Source: Thermus hydrothermalis (GTDB lineage: Bacteria; Deinococcota; Deinococci; Deinococcales; Thermaceae). From it: DNA of 64,000 nucleotides. The translations under genes and the position numbers were made by a program. Below the pieces are notes generated by a model. That model saw only the letters and a program-made list of their open reading frames with translations, ran no database searches and was not told the DNA's origin. The stretch spans positions 106,353-170,352 of the forward strand of contig NZ_JAKTNT010000003.1 of NCBI RefSeq assembly GCF_022760925.1, given 5' to 3'. Shown here piece by piece: positions 8,077 through 20,233 of this stretch (the stretch's first letter is position 1; each line of letters starts with the position of its first letter).

Positions 8077-9331
8077 ACCCATAGAGCCACCCCGGGCCGA
8101 GCTCCTCCAGCCGGGCCACTCCCATGAGGGCCAGGGTGAGCTCCAGCTCGGCCAGGAAGTGGTCTAAAAGGGCGCCCACCCCCTTTTCCCCCCGGAGGGC
8201 TAAGGCGTAGACGTAGGGCCGCCCAAGCCCCACCGCCTGGGCCCCCAGGGCCAGGGCCTTCACCGCATCCGCCCCGGTGCGGACGCCGCTATCCATCAAG
8301 ACGGGAACCTTTCCCCCTGCTGCCTCCACCGCCAGGGGAAGGGCCTTCAGGGCAGCGAGGCTTCCGTCCACTTGCCTTCCCCCGTGGTTGGAAACGTAGA
8401 CCCCGTCCACCCCCAGGGCCACGGCCTGGGCCACGTCCTCGGGGTGGAGGAGGCCCTTGAGGAGGAGGGGCAAGGCGGTGGCCTCCCGCACCCGGCGCAC
8501 CTCCTCCCAGGAGAGCTCGGGGAAGGAGTAGGTGGCCACGAAGCGGCGCACCGCCTTTTGCATCTGGGGAAGGCTTAGGCCGAAGCGCTTCCCGGCCCGC
8601 CTGAGGGCGAGGAGGTTTTGGAGAAGGGCCAGGGTGGGCCTTGGGCGCAGGCTAGGCCCCTCCAAGGGCTCTTCCAAGGCGGCGCGGAAAGCGGGGTCCG
8701 TGAGGTACATGGCGAGGCCCTGCCCCTTGAGGAAAGGGAGGTGGCCCAGTTCCAAATCCCTGGGCCGCCAGCCCAGTTGCACCGTGTCCACGGTGAGGAC
8801 CACCCCGGCGCACCCCGCCTTTTCCGCCCGGCGGAGGAAGCTTGCCACCACCCGGGGGTCGGTGGAGTGGTAGAGCTGGAAGAAGACCAGGGCTTCGGGG
8901 TTTACCCCTTTGGCCGCCTCCACCACCTCCTCCAAGGGGTACGAGGCCTGGTTGGAAACCATAAAGGGGATGCCCCGCTGGGCGGCGGCCCGGACCGCGG
9001 CGAGCTCCGCCTCCGGGTGGGCGAGCTCTAGGACGCCGATGGGGGCGAGGAACAGGGGGGCGGCCCAGGGCTTTCCCCACAGGGTGAGCGTGAGGTCCAG
9101 GGGCGGGGCGCCCCGGAGCATCCTGGGCCAAAGGGCCACCTGGGCGAAGGCCCGGCGGTTTTGCTCCATGGTGGCCTCGAGGCCCGCCCCGCCCGCCACG
9201 TAGGCGAAGGCCTCGGGGGACATGCGCCTTTTCGCCGCCCTTTCCAAGGCCTCGGGGTGCAGGGGCAAAGGCGGTCTTTCCCCAAGGAAGCCCCGCAGGT
9301 AGATGGCCTGTTGCACCCTCCTTCCCCACAT
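8075..9331 (-). CDS. FMN-dependent alpha-hydroxy-acid oxidising enzyme (lactate oxidase / LldD family)
   Basis: TIM-barrel flavoprotein oxidising 2-hydroxy acids to 2-oxo acids, 418 residues. Visible family motifs are APIGVLELAHPE near the FMN site, LTVDTVQLGWRPRD, KGLLHPEDVAQAVALG, the active-site strand VSNHGGRQVDGSLA (catalytic His and Arg), and VLMDSGVRTGADAVKALALGA for phosphate binding. The ATG at 9331 is chosen because a TATAAT box ends 12 nt upstream, giving an almost leaderless mRNA; a longer in-frame start would cross that promoter. It diverges from the SDR gene. The length and spacing fit lactate 2-monooxygenase-like members, but the substrate cannot be told. Confidence 0.88.
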   Translation of the reverse strand: MWGRRVQQAIYLRGFLGERPPLPLHPEALERAAKRRMSPEAFAYVAGGAGLEATMEQNRRAFAQVALWPRMLRGAPPLDLTLTLWGKPWAAPLFLAPIGVLELAHPEAELAAVRAAAQRGIPFMVSNQASYPLEEVVEAAKGVNPEALVFFQLYHSTDPRVVASFLRRAEKAGCAGVVLTVDTVQLGWRPRDLELGHLPFLKGQGLAMYLTDPAFRAALEEPLEGPSLRPRPTLALLQNLLALRRAGKRFGLSLPQMQKAVRRFVATYSFPELSWEEVRRVREATALPLLLKGLLHPEDVAQAVALGVDGVYVSNHGGRQVDGSLAALKALPLAVEAAGGKVPVLMDSGVRTGADAVKALALGAQAVGLGRPYVYALALRGEKGVGALLDHFLAELELTLALMGVARLEELGPGWLYG

Positions 9332-9343
9332 GGGTTTGCCCGG

Positions 9344-9351
9344 ATTATACT
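9344..9351. promoter_or_regulatory. Overlapping divergent -10 boxes
   Basis: TATAAT on the minus strand (9344-9349) and TATACT on the plus strand (9346-9351) share four base pairs. The minus box has a plausible -35, TTGCCT, at 9366-9371 with a 16-bp spacer. Start codons lie at 9331 (minus) and 9360 (plus), so both mRNAs would be leaderless or nearly so, and the two polymerases cannot bind at once. Confidence 0.65.
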
Positions 9352-9359
9352 CCGTCCAA

Positions 9360-10181
9360 ATGGAAAGGCAAGTGCTCGTCACCGGGGCAGGAAGCGGCAT
9401 CGGCCGGGCCACGGCCCGGCGCCTCGCCCAGAGGGGCTTCCGGGTCTACGGCGGGGTGCGCCGGGAGGAGGACGCCGAGGCCCTAAGGGCGGAGGGCATC
9501 ACCCCCCTTTTTCTGGACGTGACCCGGGAGGAGGACCTGGAGAGGGCCCGGGAGGCCTTGAGGGAAGGGCTCTACGGCCTCGTGGCCAACGCCGGCATCG
9601 CCGTGGCCGGGCCCTTGGAGCTCGTGCCCCTTTCCGCCTTCCGCCAGGCCCTGGAGGTGAACGTCCTCGGGGCCTTGGCCACGGTGAAGGCTTTTTTGCC
9701 CTCCCTGCGGCAAAGCCGGGGGCGGGTGGTCCTCATGGGCTCGGTTTCCGGCCTGGTGGCCCTCCCCCTCATGGGGCCCTACGCCGCCAGCAAGTTCGCC
9801 CTCGAGGCCCTGGCGGACGCCCTCAGGGTGGAGCTTCGCCCCTTTGGCGTCCGGGTTTCCCTCATTGAGCCGGGCTCCGTGGCCACCCCCATCTGGGAGC
9901 GCTCCCTGAGGGCGGCCGAGGCCTACCTGGCGCCCCCTCCCCCGGGCACGGAAGGGGTCTATGGCCGCTACCTGGAGGTGGCCCGAAGGCTAGCGGAAAG
10001 GAACGCCCGGAGGGGCCTTCCCCCCGAGCGGGTGGCGGAGGCGGTGCTCGAGGCCCTGGAGAGCGAAAACCCCAAGGCCCGCTACCTGGTGGCCCACCCC
10101 GCCCGCATCCGGGAAACCCTCCTCCTCAGGCTCCTTCCCACCCCTTGGCGGGACCGGCTCATCGCCCGGTTTCTGGGCTAG
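9360..10181 (+). CDS. Short-chain dehydrogenase/reductase
   Basis: Classical SDR of 273 residues. The cofactor loop TGAGSGIG is at residues 8-15, NAG at 77-79, the catalytic Ser at 128, and YAASK gives Tyr141 and Lys145. The sequence after the Rossmann strand (GGVRREEDAE, with Arg residues) favours NADP(H). The C-terminal part is Pro- and Arg-rich and shows no added domain. The ATG at 9360 lies 8 nt after a TATACT box; an earlier in-frame start would precede the promoter. The substrate is unknown. It is divergent from a 2-hydroxy-acid oxidase, which hints at hydroxy/oxo-acid chemistry but proves nothing. Confidence 0.88.
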   Translation: MERQVLVTGAGSGIGRATARRLAQRGFRVYGGVRREEDAEALRAEGITPLFLDVTREEDLERAREALREGLYGLVANAGIAVAGPLELVPLSAFRQALEVNVLGALATVKAFLPSLRQSRGRVVLMGSVSGLVALPLMGPYAASKFALEALADALRVELRPFGVRVSLIEPGSVATPIWERSLRAAEAYLAPPPPGTEGVYGRYLEVARRLAERNARRGLPPERVAEAVLEALESENPKARYLVAHPARIRETLLLRLLPTPWRDRLIARFLG

Positions 10182-10223
10182 GGTTTTGTGGCCCAAGGCT
10201 TGGGCCGGGGGCGGGAAAAGGGG

Positions 10224-10229
10224 TATCCT
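10224..10229 (+). promoter_or_regulatory. -10 box of lipB
   Basis: TATCCT ends 6 nt before the GTG start of lipB, the spacing that recurs across this window for leaderless transcripts. Confidence 0.55.
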
Positions 10230-10232
10230 TAG

Positions 10233-11856
<1,624 letters not shown>

Positions 11857-11865
11857 AATCCCGCC

Positions 11866-12237
11866 ATGACCGCCACGGGAAAGCCTTCCCCCTACCTCTT
11901 CCTCCTGGACCTCCTGGCCCTCCTCCTCTTCGCCGCCTCGGGCCTCCTTTCCCACGGCCAGCCCGTGACCCTGGAAGGCCTTGCCCGCAACGTCCTCCCC
12001 GTGCTTTTCGTCTGGCTCCTCCTCGCCCCCTTCCTCGGCACCTACCGGAGGCCCAGTTGGCAAAACCTCCTCCTCACCTGGCTCCTCGCCTTCCCCAGCG
12101 GGCTATGGCTTCGGCAGATGGTCCTTGGGGGGAGTTTCGGGGTGGGGTTTTTCGTCTTCCTGGGCGTGGCCATGGCCTTTAGCCTCCTTTTCCTCCTCCT
12201 CCTCCGGGGCCTCGCCAAGCTCCTAAAGCTCTGGTAA
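11866..12237 (+). CDS. DUF3054 family membrane protein
   Basis: Small inner-membrane protein of 123 residues and unknown role. Four hydrophobic segments are visible at about residues 10-28, 43-60, 66-84 and 90-115. The conserved features of the family, an Asp in the first helix (LLDLLALLLFAA) followed by SHGQ, are present. The short cytoplasmic tail is basic (RGLAKLLKLW). It sits between lipA and a dehydrogenase gene with 9-nt gaps on both sides, so it may be co-transcribed, but nothing ties it to lipoate. The family assignment is from memory of its pattern and is moderately sure. Confidence 0.75.
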   Translation: MTATGKPSPYLFLLDLLALLLFAASGLLSHGQPVTLEGLARNVLPVLFVWLLLAPFLGTYRRPSWQNLLLTWLLAFPSGLWLRQMVLGGSFGVGFFVFLGVAMAFSLLFLLLLRGLAKLLKLW

Positions 12238-12246
12238 AAAAGGGGC

Positions 12247-13116
12247 ATGGAGAAGGTGGCCTTCCTTGGGCTTGGGGCCATGGGCTACCCCATGGCGGGG
12301 CATCTGGCCAAGCGCTTTCCCACCTTGGTCTGGAACCGAACCTTTGAAAAAGCCCTAAAGCATCAGGCGGAGTTCGGCTCGGAGGCGGTGCCCTTGGAGA
12401 AGGTGGCGGAGGCCGGGATCCTCTTCACCTGCCTGCCCACCACCAAGGAGGTGGTGGAGGTGGCGGAGGCCCTCCTTCCCCACCTCCGCCCCGGCACCTA
12501 CTGGGTGGACGCCACGAGCGGCGAGCCCGAGGCGAGCCGGCGGCTTGCGGAAAGGCTTGGGGAAAAGGGCGTCATCTACCTAGACGCCCCCGTTTCCGGG
12601 GGCACCGTGGGGGCGGAAAAGGGCACCCTCACTGTGATGATGGGCGGTCCTGAGGAGGCGGTGGAGCGGGTGAAGCCCTACCTGGCCTACGCCGGCAAGG
12701 TGGTCCACGTGGGGCCCGTGGGGGCGGGGCATGCGGTGAAAGCCATCAACAACGCCCTCCTGGCGGTGAACCTTTGGGCGGCGGGGGAGGGGCTTGTGGC
12801 CTTGGTGCGGCAAGGGGTTTCCGCGGAGAAGGCCCTCGAGGTCATCAACGCCTCCAGCGGCCGCTCCAACGCCACGGAAACCCTAATCCCCCAAAGGGTC
12901 CTCACCCGGGCCTTCCCCAAGACCTTTGCCTTGGGGCTTTTGGTGAAGGACCTGGGCATCGCCATGGGGGTGCTGGAGGGGGGTAAGGACCCAAGCCCCC
13001 TTCTCCGCCTCACCCGGGAGCTCTACGAGATGGCCAAGCGGGAGCTTTCCCCGGAGGCGGACCACGTGGAGGCCCTCAAGCTCTTGGAGCGCTGGGCCGG
13101 GGTGGAAATCCGCTAA
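12247..13116 (+). CDS. 3-Hydroxyisobutyrate dehydrogenase family enzyme
   Basis: NAD(P)-dependent beta-hydroxyacid dehydrogenase, 289 residues. The N-terminal Rossmann loop GLGAMG is at residues 8-13. The substrate motif [16 protein letters not shown] starts at residue 113, and the catalytic Lys165 lies in [15 protein letters not shown]. The C-terminal helical domain forms the rest of the active site. Its place next to the branched-chain 2-oxo-acid dehydrogenase operon fits valine breakdown, where 3-hydroxyisobutyrate is an intermediate; this is inference. Tartronate semialdehyde or succinic semialdehyde reductases of the same family cannot be excluded. Confidence 0.88.
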   Translation: MEKVAFLGLGAMGYPMAGHLAKRFPTLVWNRTFEKALKHQAEFGSEAVPLEKVAEAGILFTCLPTTKEVVEVAEALLPHLRPGTYWVDATSGEPEASRRLAERLGEKGVIYLDAPVSGGTVGAEKGTLTVMMGGPEEAVERVKPYLAYAGKVVHVGPVGAGHAVKAINNALLAVNLWAAGEGLVALVRQGVSAEKALEVINASSGRSNATETLIPQRVLTRAFPKTFALGLLVKDLGIAMGVLEGGKDPSPLLRLTRELYEMAKRELSPEADHVEALKLLERWAGVEIR

Positions 13117-13120
13117 GGGA

Positions 13121-13142
13121 GCCCGGGGCCGAAGCCCCGGGC
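13121..13142. terminator. Bidirectional terminator hairpin
   Basis: GCCCGGGGC (13121-13129) pairs with GCCCCGGGC (13134-13142) around a CGAA loop, between the convergent dehydrogenase and lpd genes. Confidence 0.75.
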
Positions 13143-13147
13143 AAGGC

Positions 13148-14533
13148 CTAGCGGCTCAGAATGTGGATGGCCTGCTTGTGGAAGGCCTCCGCCGCCTCCA
13201 TGAGCCCTTCCGAAAGGGTGGGGTGGGCGTGGACGGTGAGGGCCAGGTCGGAGACCGTGGCCGCCATCTCCAGGGCCAAGGTGGCCTCGGCGATGAGCTC
13301 CCCCGCCTGGGGGCCCACGATGAAGACCCCAAGGAGGAGGTCCGTCTCCTCGTCCCCCACCACCTTGATAAGCCCCTCCGTGGTCCCCAAGGTGAGGGCC
13401 CGGCCGCTGGCGGAAAGGGGGAACCTGCCCACCCTTACCTTGTACCCCGCCCGCTTGGCCTCCTCCTCCGTGAGGCCCACCCCCGCCCACTCGGGGGAGG
13501 TGTAGACCACGCTGGGGATCTGGTAGTCAAAGGCGGCGTCCTTGCCGGCGGCGTTCTCCGCCGCCACGATGCCTTCCTTCATGGCCTTGTGGGCGAGGAG
13601 GGGAGGCCGGGCCACGTCCCCGATGGCGTAGACCCCGGGGACACTGGTTTCCATCCGGGCGTTCACCCGGACGAAGCCCTTGGCGTCTAGGGCCACGCCC
13701 GCCCTTTCCAGGCCCAGGCCCTCCGTGCGGGGCTTGCGCCCCACGGCCACCAGGATCTTGTCCACCACCACCTCCTCCTGCTGGCCCCCTTGGGCGGGCT
13801 CCAGGAGGACGTGGAGGCCGTCCTTCTTCTTCTCGTAGCCGAGGGCCTTGGTGCCGGTGCGCACCTTCAGGCCTTCCTTCTCCAGGGCCCGGCGGAGGAG
13901 GGCGGCCGTCTCCGGGTCGCCGGCGGGGAGGATTTCCGGCATGTACTCAATGAGGGTCACCTGGGAGCCCAGGCGGTGGTAGACCTGGCCGAGCTCGAGC
14001 CCCACCGCCCCGCCCCCGATGACGAGGAGGCGCCCAGGGATGCCCTCCTCCACCCGTAGGGCCCGGGTGGAGTCCCAGACATCCTCCCCAAAGGGGAAGC
14101 CGGGGAGGCTTGCGGGCTCACTCCCCGTGGCCAGGATGAGGCTTTTGGCGCCGTAGCGCTCCCCGTTTACCTCCACCTCCTTGGGCCCAACCAAGCGGGC
14201 GAAGCCCCGCACGAGCTCCACCTTGTTTCCCTTGAGGAGGCCCGCCACCCCGCCGGTGAGCTTCTTCACCACGCTCTCCCGCCAGGACCCGAGCTTCTTA
14301 AGGTCTAGCTCCGGGGCGGCCTTTAGGCCGAAGCCTTCCCCCACCTTCAGGTGGTGCAGGGTTTCGGCGGCGTGGAGGAGGGCCTTGGTGGGGATGCAGC
14401 CCACGTTCAGGCACACCCCCCCCACCTCGGCGGCCTCCACCGCCAAGACCTTTAGGCCGAGCTGCGCTCCCCGGATGGCGGCGTGGTAGCCCCCAGGCCC
14501 TGTGCCGATGACGATGAGGTCGTAGGTCTTCAT
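13148..14533 (-). CDS. lpd: Dihydrolipoyl dehydrogenase (E3) of the branched-chain complex
   Basis: FAD enzyme reoxidising dihydrolipoyl groups with NAD; 461 residues. The FAD loop GTGPGG is at residues 10-15, the redox disulfide is Cys41/Cys46 ([13 protein letters not shown]), the NAD loop is [13 protein letters not shown], and the second FAD motif is PGVYAIGDV. The C-terminal His437-Glu442 pair (HPTLSE) comes from the partner subunit. It is the last gene of E1alpha-E1beta-E2-E3, 9 nt after E2. A second E3 belongs to the 2-oxoglutarate dehydrogenase operon at 44065; the two are clearly diverged paralogues. Confidence 0.95.
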   Translation of the reverse strand: MKTYDLIVIGTGPGGYHAAIRGAQLGLKVLAVEAAEVGGVCLNVGCIPTKALLHAAETLHHLKVGEGFGLKAAPELDLKKLGSWRESVVKKLTGGVAGLLKGNKVELVRGFARLVGPKEVEVNGERYGAKSLILATGSEPASLPGFPFGEDVWDSTRALRVEEGIPGRLLVIGGGAVGLELGQVYHRLGSQVTLIEYMPEILPAGDPETAALLRRALEKEGLKVRTGTKALGYEKKKDGLHVLLEPAQGGQQEEVVVDKILVAVGRKPRTEGLGLERAGVALDAKGFVRVNARMETSVPGVYAIGDVARPPLLAHKAMKEGIVAAENAAGKDAAFDYQIPSVVYTSPEWAGVGLTEEEAKRAGYKVRVGRFPLSASGRALTLGTTEGLIKVVGDEETDLLLGVFIVGPQAGELIAEATLALEMAATVSDLALTVHAHPTLSEGLMEAAEAFHKQAIHILSR

Positions 14534-14542
14534 GGCGCTATC

Positions 14543-15901
14543 CTACATTTCCAGAAGGAGCAGGTCGGGGTTTTCCAAAAGCCGGATGACTTCCCGGGTG
14601 AAGAGGGCCGCCTCGGCCCCGTCCACCAGGCGGTGGTCAAAGGAGAGGGAGAGGAACATGATGTCCCTCGCTTGGATGGAGCCATCCGGCATGACCCAGG
14701 GCCGCTTGCGGATGGAGTGGACCCCCAGGATGGCGGCGTCGGGCAGGTTGATGATGGGGAAGCTCAGGGTGGCCCCCACGCTGCCGATGTTGGTGAGGGT
14801 GAAGCTGGAGCCCGTGACCTCCTCGGGGCTTAGGCGTCCTTCCCGGGCCTTGGCGGAGAGCTCGCCGATCTCCCGGGCGAGCTCCAGGATGCTCTTCCGG
14901 TCGGCGTCCCGAAGCACGGGGACGATGAGCCCCCTTTCCGTGGCCACCGCCAGGCCGATGTGGTAGTAGCGCTTGTAGACGATTTCCTGCCGCTCCTCGT
15001 CCAGGCTGGCGTTGAGCATGGGGTACTTCTTCAGGGCCCGCACCACCGCCTTGACGATGAAGGGCAGGTAGGTGAGCTTGATTCCTTGCGCCTCCGCCTC
15101 GGGCTTGAGCCTTTCCCGTAGGGCCACGAGCTCCGTGAGGTCCGCCTCGTCCACGTTTAGGGTGCGCACGGTGTAGAGGTGGCTCTGCCAAAGCCCCTGG
15201 GCGATGGCCCGGCGCACCCCCCTAAGGGGCACCCTTTCCTCCAGGTGCTCGTAGCCCTTGGGCGGGGCGTAGCGGGGAGGTGGGGGGAAGGGGGAGGGCG
15301 TGGGGGAAGGGGCTTCCGCCTGGGGGGGCATGGGCGAGGCGGCTTTGCGCCTTTCGGCGTAGGCCCGCACGTCCTCCACCCGTACCCGGCCCAAGGGCCC
15401 CGAGCCCGGCACCTCTGCGATGGGGATGCCCAGCTCCCGGGCGAGCTTCCGGGCGGCGGGCACCGCCAGGACCCGGCCCCTTTGGCCTGGGGTGGGGGTG
15501 GGCTCGCTGGGGGTGGAAAGGAAGGGGTTTTTCACCGCCACCTGGGTGGTGTCCGGTTTGAAGAGGGAGAGGTCTTCCCTTTCCTCCTTGGGGGGGAGGC
15601 CCGGCTCCACGATGGAGCGCTCCTCCACCGCCTGCACCGGGGGCGGCTCCTTCGCCATTTCCCCAGGCTCGGCGATGAGGGCGATGGGGGCGTGGACCTT
15701 CACCACCTCTCCCTCCTTGGCGAGCTTTTTCAGGAGGACCCCCTCGTAGGGGGAGGGGAGCTCCACGGTGACCTTGTCCGTCATCACCTCCACGAAGGGC
15801 TGGTCCTTCTTAAGGTAGTCCCCTTCCTCCACCAGCCACTTCAGGATCTCGCCTTCCACCACGCTCTCGGCGAGTTCGGGCATGAGGATTTCTTTGGGCA
15901 T
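14543..15901 (-). CDS. Dihydrolipoamide acyltransferase (E2), branched-chain 2-oxo-acid dehydrogenase
   Basis: Core acyltransferase, 452 residues. The lipoyl domain occupies residues 1-78 with Lys43 (MTDKVTVEL) as attachment site. A Pro/Ala-rich linker, the peripheral-subunit-binding domain at about 143-185 (VPAARKLARELGIPIAEVPGS), a second Pro-rich linker and the catalytic domain from about 225 follow. The active-site motif DHRLVDG gives His423 and Asp427. It lies between E1beta and E3 with 9-nt gaps. The catalytic domain resembles branched-chain rather than succinyl E2 proteins, and the partner E1 supports that, but substrate preference is inferred. Confidence 0.92.
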   Translation of the reverse strand: MPKEILMPELAESVVEGEILKWLVEEGDYLKKDQPFVEVMTDKVTVELPSPYEGVLLKKLAKEGEVVKVHAPIALIAEPGEMAKEPPPVQAVEERSIVEPGLPPKEEREDLSLFKPDTTQVAVKNPFLSTPSEPTPTPGQRGRVLAVPAARKLARELGIPIAEVPGSGPLGRVRVEDVRAYAERRKAASPMPPQAEAPSPTPSPFPPPPRYAPPKGYEHLEERVPLRGVRRAIAQGLWQSHLYTVRTLNVDEADLTELVALRERLKPEAEAQGIKLTYLPFIVKAVVRALKKYPMLNASLDEERQEIVYKRYYHIGLAVATERGLIVPVLRDADRKSILELAREIGELSAKAREGRLSPEEVTGSSFTLTNIGSVGATLSFPIINLPDAAILGVHSIRKRPWVMPDGSIQARDIMFLSLSFDHRLVDGAEAALFTREVIRLLENPDLLLLEM

Positions 15902-15910
15902 AGGCCTCCT

Positions 15911-16885
15911 TCAGTAGTCTAGCGCCCGCTTGGCGGCGTTAAGGATGCGGGTGACGGTGGGCAAGTAGAGCTTGTCCTGGGCGTAGGGGTAAGGGGTGTC
16001 AAACCCCGTGACCCGGATGGGGGGGGCGAGGAGCATGTCCAGGATGTCCTCGGCGATGGTGGCGGCCACCTCGCTCACGAAGCTGGCGTGCCGGGGAGCA
16101 TCGGAAACGAGGACCACCCGTCCCGTCTTGGCCACGGAGTTCATCACCGCCTCGTAGTCCCAGGGCATGAGGCTCCTTAGATCCAAGACCTCGGCGGAAA
16201 CGCCCACCTTGGCGAGCTCTTCGGCGGCCTGGAGCACCTCGGGCATCACCGTGCCGTAGCCGATGAGGGTGAGGTCCTTGCCCTCCCGCCTTAAGGCCGC
16301 TTTGCCCAAGGGGAGGACGTAGTCCTCCTCGGGCACCTCCTCCTTCACCGAGCGGTAGAGGCGCTTGGGTTCCAGGAAGACCACGGGGTCCTCGTCGCGG
16401 ATGGCGGCCTTGAGGAGGCCCTTGGCGTCGTAAGGGGTGGAGACGGCCACCACCTTGAGCCCGGCGGTGTGGACGAAGTGGGCCTCGGGGCTTTGGGAGT
16501 GGTGGTGCCCGCCCTTCACCCCGCCCCCGGAGGGCATGCGGATGACCAAGGGGGCGGTGAACTGCCCCCCGGAGCGGTAGCGGAGCTTGGCCACCTGGCT
16601 CACCAGCTGGTCAAAGCCGGGGAAGATGTAGTCGGCGAACTGGATCTCCGCCACGGGCCTCAGGCCGTGGGCGGCCATGCCCAAGGCCGCCCCCACGATG
16701 GCCGCCTCGGAGAGGGGGGTGTCCATGACCCGGTCGGGGCCGTATTTCTGCAAAAGCCCCTCCGTGACCAAGAAGACCCCGCCCCTTTTCCCCACGTCCT
16801 CCCCCAGGACCACCACCCGGGGGTCCTTGGCCATCTCCTCGTCCAAGGCCCGGTTTAGGGCCTGCACCATGGTCATGAGGGCCAT
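15911..16885 (-). CDS. 2-Oxoisovalerate dehydrogenase E1 beta subunit
   Basis: Beta subunit of the thiamine-diphosphate-dependent E1, 324 residues. Conserved features are [13 protein letters not shown] with the Glu that activates the cofactor, the strand [25 protein letters not shown], and the His-rich loop [15 protein letters not shown] contributing active-site His. The C-terminal transketolase domain ends near residue 324. The protein closely matches the structurally studied T. thermophilus branched-chain E1. It starts 8 nt after the E1 alpha stop and is separated from E2 by 9 nt. Confidence 0.94.
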   Translation of the reverse strand: MALMTMVQALNRALDEEMAKDPRVVVLGEDVGKRGGVFLVTEGLLQKYGPDRVMDTPLSEAAIVGAALGMAAHGLRPVAEIQFADYIFPGFDQLVSQVAKLRYRSGGQFTAPLVIRMPSGGGVKGGHHHSQSPEAHFVHTAGLKVVAVSTPYDAKGLLKAAIRDEDPVVFLEPKRLYRSVKEEVPEEDYVLPLGKAALRREGKDLTLIGYGTVMPEVLQAAEELAKVGVSAEVLDLRSLMPWDYEAVMNSVAKTGRVVLVSDAPRHASFVSEVAATIAEDILDMLLAPPIRVTGFDTPYPYAQDKLYLPTVTRILNAAKRALDY

Positions 16886-16893
16886 GCCGCCTC

Positions 16894-18532
<1,639 letters not shown>

Positions 18533-18536
<4 letters not shown>

Positions 18537-18928
18537 CCTACGAGGCCTTCGTGCGGCTTGTGGAGAGGCTTTGGGAGGAGATCCCGCCCGAGTTCAAGCG
18601 GGAGCTCCAGGGGGTGCACGTTTTCCCCGAGGCCAGGCCCGAGCCCGGGCTTCCCGGGGTGTGGCGGCTTGGGGAGTACCTGGACCCAGGCCCCCCTAGC
18701 GCCCTGGGGGGCTTTGAGGGCCTGGGGCGGCACATCGCCCTCTACTACGGCTCGTTCAGGGCGGTGGCGGGGCCCGGGTTTGACTGGGAGAGGGAGGTGT
18801 GGGAAACCCTTCTGCACGAGCTCCGCCACCACCTGGAGTCCCTGGCGGGGCGGGACGACCTCGTCCGGGAGGACCTCAGGCGCCTGGACGCCTTTCGCCG
18901 GGGCGGGCCTCCGGGGGAAGAAGGCTAG
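18533..18928 (+). CDS. Small zincin-like metallopeptidase (DUF1025 type)
   Basis: Protein of 131 residues with a single HELRHHLE motif near residue 100, which supplies the HExxH zinc site of minimal zincins. The flanking pattern (WEETLLHELRHHLESLAGRDDL) fits the small metallopeptidase family often found in actinobacteria and Thermus. No signal peptide or membrane segment is seen, so it should act in the cytoplasm. It overlaps rlmH by 4 nt. Its 3' end overlaps the convergent DUF2203 gene by 53 nt. The substrate is unknown and no protease activity can be assumed. Confidence 0.8.
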
Positions 18929-19301
18929 GGGCCCCTTCCAGGGGCCGCCGCTCGGCGAAGCCCCCGGAAAGGGGGTGGTAGTGGGCCACCTCGGGCTCCC
19001 CTTCTTGCCAGCAGAGGAAGACCACCTCCCCCCCTACCCGGGCGGGGAAGTCCACCAGGCCCCGGTCCAGGTCCTTGAGGAGGACCCCCAAGGAGGCCAG
19101 GTAGCGGGCGTCCGCCTCCAAGGAGCCCAGGAGGAAGCGGGCCTCCTCCTCCAGGGCCCTGCGGGCGAGCCCCCGGGCCTCGGGAAGCCGGTCTTGCACC
19201 TCCTTGAGCTCCGCCCGGGCCTTGCGCATCTGGGCCAGGACCCGGCGGATCTCCGGCAGGAGGGCGTCCGCCTCTTCCTTGGTGAAGATGCGGGCGAACA
19301 T
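18876..19301 (-). CDS. DUF2203 family protein
   Basis: Protein of 141 residues and unknown function. The N-terminal half is helical and starts MFARIFTKEEADALLPEIRR, the hallmark of DUF2203, followed by a Leu/Glu/Arg-rich coiled-coil helix to about residue 80. The C-terminal part carries the conserved GLVDFPARVGGEVVFLCW and a Trp/Glu-rich strand. The last 18 codons overlap the convergent metallopeptidase gene and are Pro/Arg-rich, so the tail may be poorly conserved. It lies 47 nt downstream of birA and may be read with it. Confidence 0.82.
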   Translation of the reverse strand: MFARIFTKEEADALLPEIRRVLAQMRKARAELKEVQDRLPEARGLARRALEEEARFLLGSLEADARYLASLGVLLKDLDRGLVDFPARVGGEVVFLCWQEGEPEVAHYHPLSGGFAERRPLEGAPSLLPPEARPGERRPGA

Positions 19302-19348
19302 ACCTGCCCTAATCCTAGCACAAAGGGTGAGGAAAATCTAAGCGCACC

Positions 19349-20233
19349 TTACTCAATCCCCAGGAGGGCCACCTCCCCCGCCCCCACCCGTACTCCCCCC
19401 ACGAGGAGGCTCCCGTCGGGGAGGACGGCCTCGGCCACGCCTTCCACGGGGCCCTTGGGGGTTTCCACCCGCACCCGGCGGCCCAGGGTGTAGGAGGCCC
19501 GGGCGTAGCGGGGGAGGAAGGCTTCTGGGTCTTCCAAAAGGGGGAGGAGGGCCTCGAGGCGGGCCAAGAACCTCTCCAGCACCTCCCGCCGGGAAAGGGG
19601 GGTGAACGCCTGCAAAAAGGCCGCCCCCTCCGGGGCCCAGGCCACGTTCACCCCCACGCCCAGGAGGGCATGGGCCACCTCCTCCCCTTCCGCCTTGGCC
19701 TCGAGGAGCACCCCGGCGAGCTTGCGGCCGTCCGGGCTCAGGAGGTCGTTGGGCCACTTGAGCCCCCCCACCCCCACCGCCTCAACGAGGGCGAGGCCCG
19801 CAAGAAGGGGGAGGAGGCCTAGGGCAGAGAGGGGGAGGCGGGGCCTTAGGAGGAGGGAGAAGGTGAGGCTCGCCCCAGGGCGGCTTTCCCACCTCCTTCC
19901 CCGCCTTCCCCGGCCCCGCTCCTGGACTTCCGCCAGGACCAAGGCTCCCTCGGGGGCCCCCGCCTCGGCCCAGGCTCGGAGGACGTCCTGGGTGCTCCCC
20001 ACCCGGCCCAGGTAGCGGTAGGGCTTCCCCAGCCTCCCCGGGGGGCGGAAGAGGTGAGGGAGGGGGGTGCCGGGAAGGATGCGGTAGCCTTGGCGGGAAA
20101 CCTCCACGGGGAAGCCCTCTTCCTGGAGGCGCTTGGCCTCCTTGGAGATGGCGGCCCGGCTCACCCCGAGGCGCCGGGCCAGGGCCTCGCCGCTTTGGAA
20201 CTCCTCCGTGAGGAGGGAAAGGAGCGCCGGCAT
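19349..20233 (-). CDS. birA: Biotin--protein ligase / biotin operon repressor
   Basis: Class II biotin ligase, 294 residues. An N-terminal winged helix (LARRLGVSRAAISKEAKRLQ) spans about residues 1-60, so it may also repress transcription. The ligase domain begins near residue 65; GRGRRGRRW near 107-115 binds biotinyl-AMP, and KWPNDLL and GRKLAGVLLE are conserved. The C-terminal SH3-like domain starts near residue 245. Its ATG directly abuts the stop of the upstream nucleotidyltransferase gene (TAGATG). No biotin synthesis genes are nearby. Confidence 0.94.
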   Translation of the reverse strand: MPALLSLLTEEFQSGEALARRLGVSRAAISKEAKRLQEEGFPVEVSRQGYRILPGTPLPHLFRPPGRLGKPYRYLGRVGSTQDVLRAWAEAGAPEGALVLAEVQERGRGRRGRRWESRPGASLTFSLLLRPRLPLSALGLLPLLAGLALVEAVGVGGLKWPNDLLSPDGRKLAGVLLEAKAEGEEVAHALLGVGVNVAWAPEGAAFLQAFTPLSRREVLERFLARLEALLPLLEDPEAFLPRYARASYTLGRRVRVETPKGPVEGVAEAVLPDGSLLVGGVRVGAGEVALLGIE

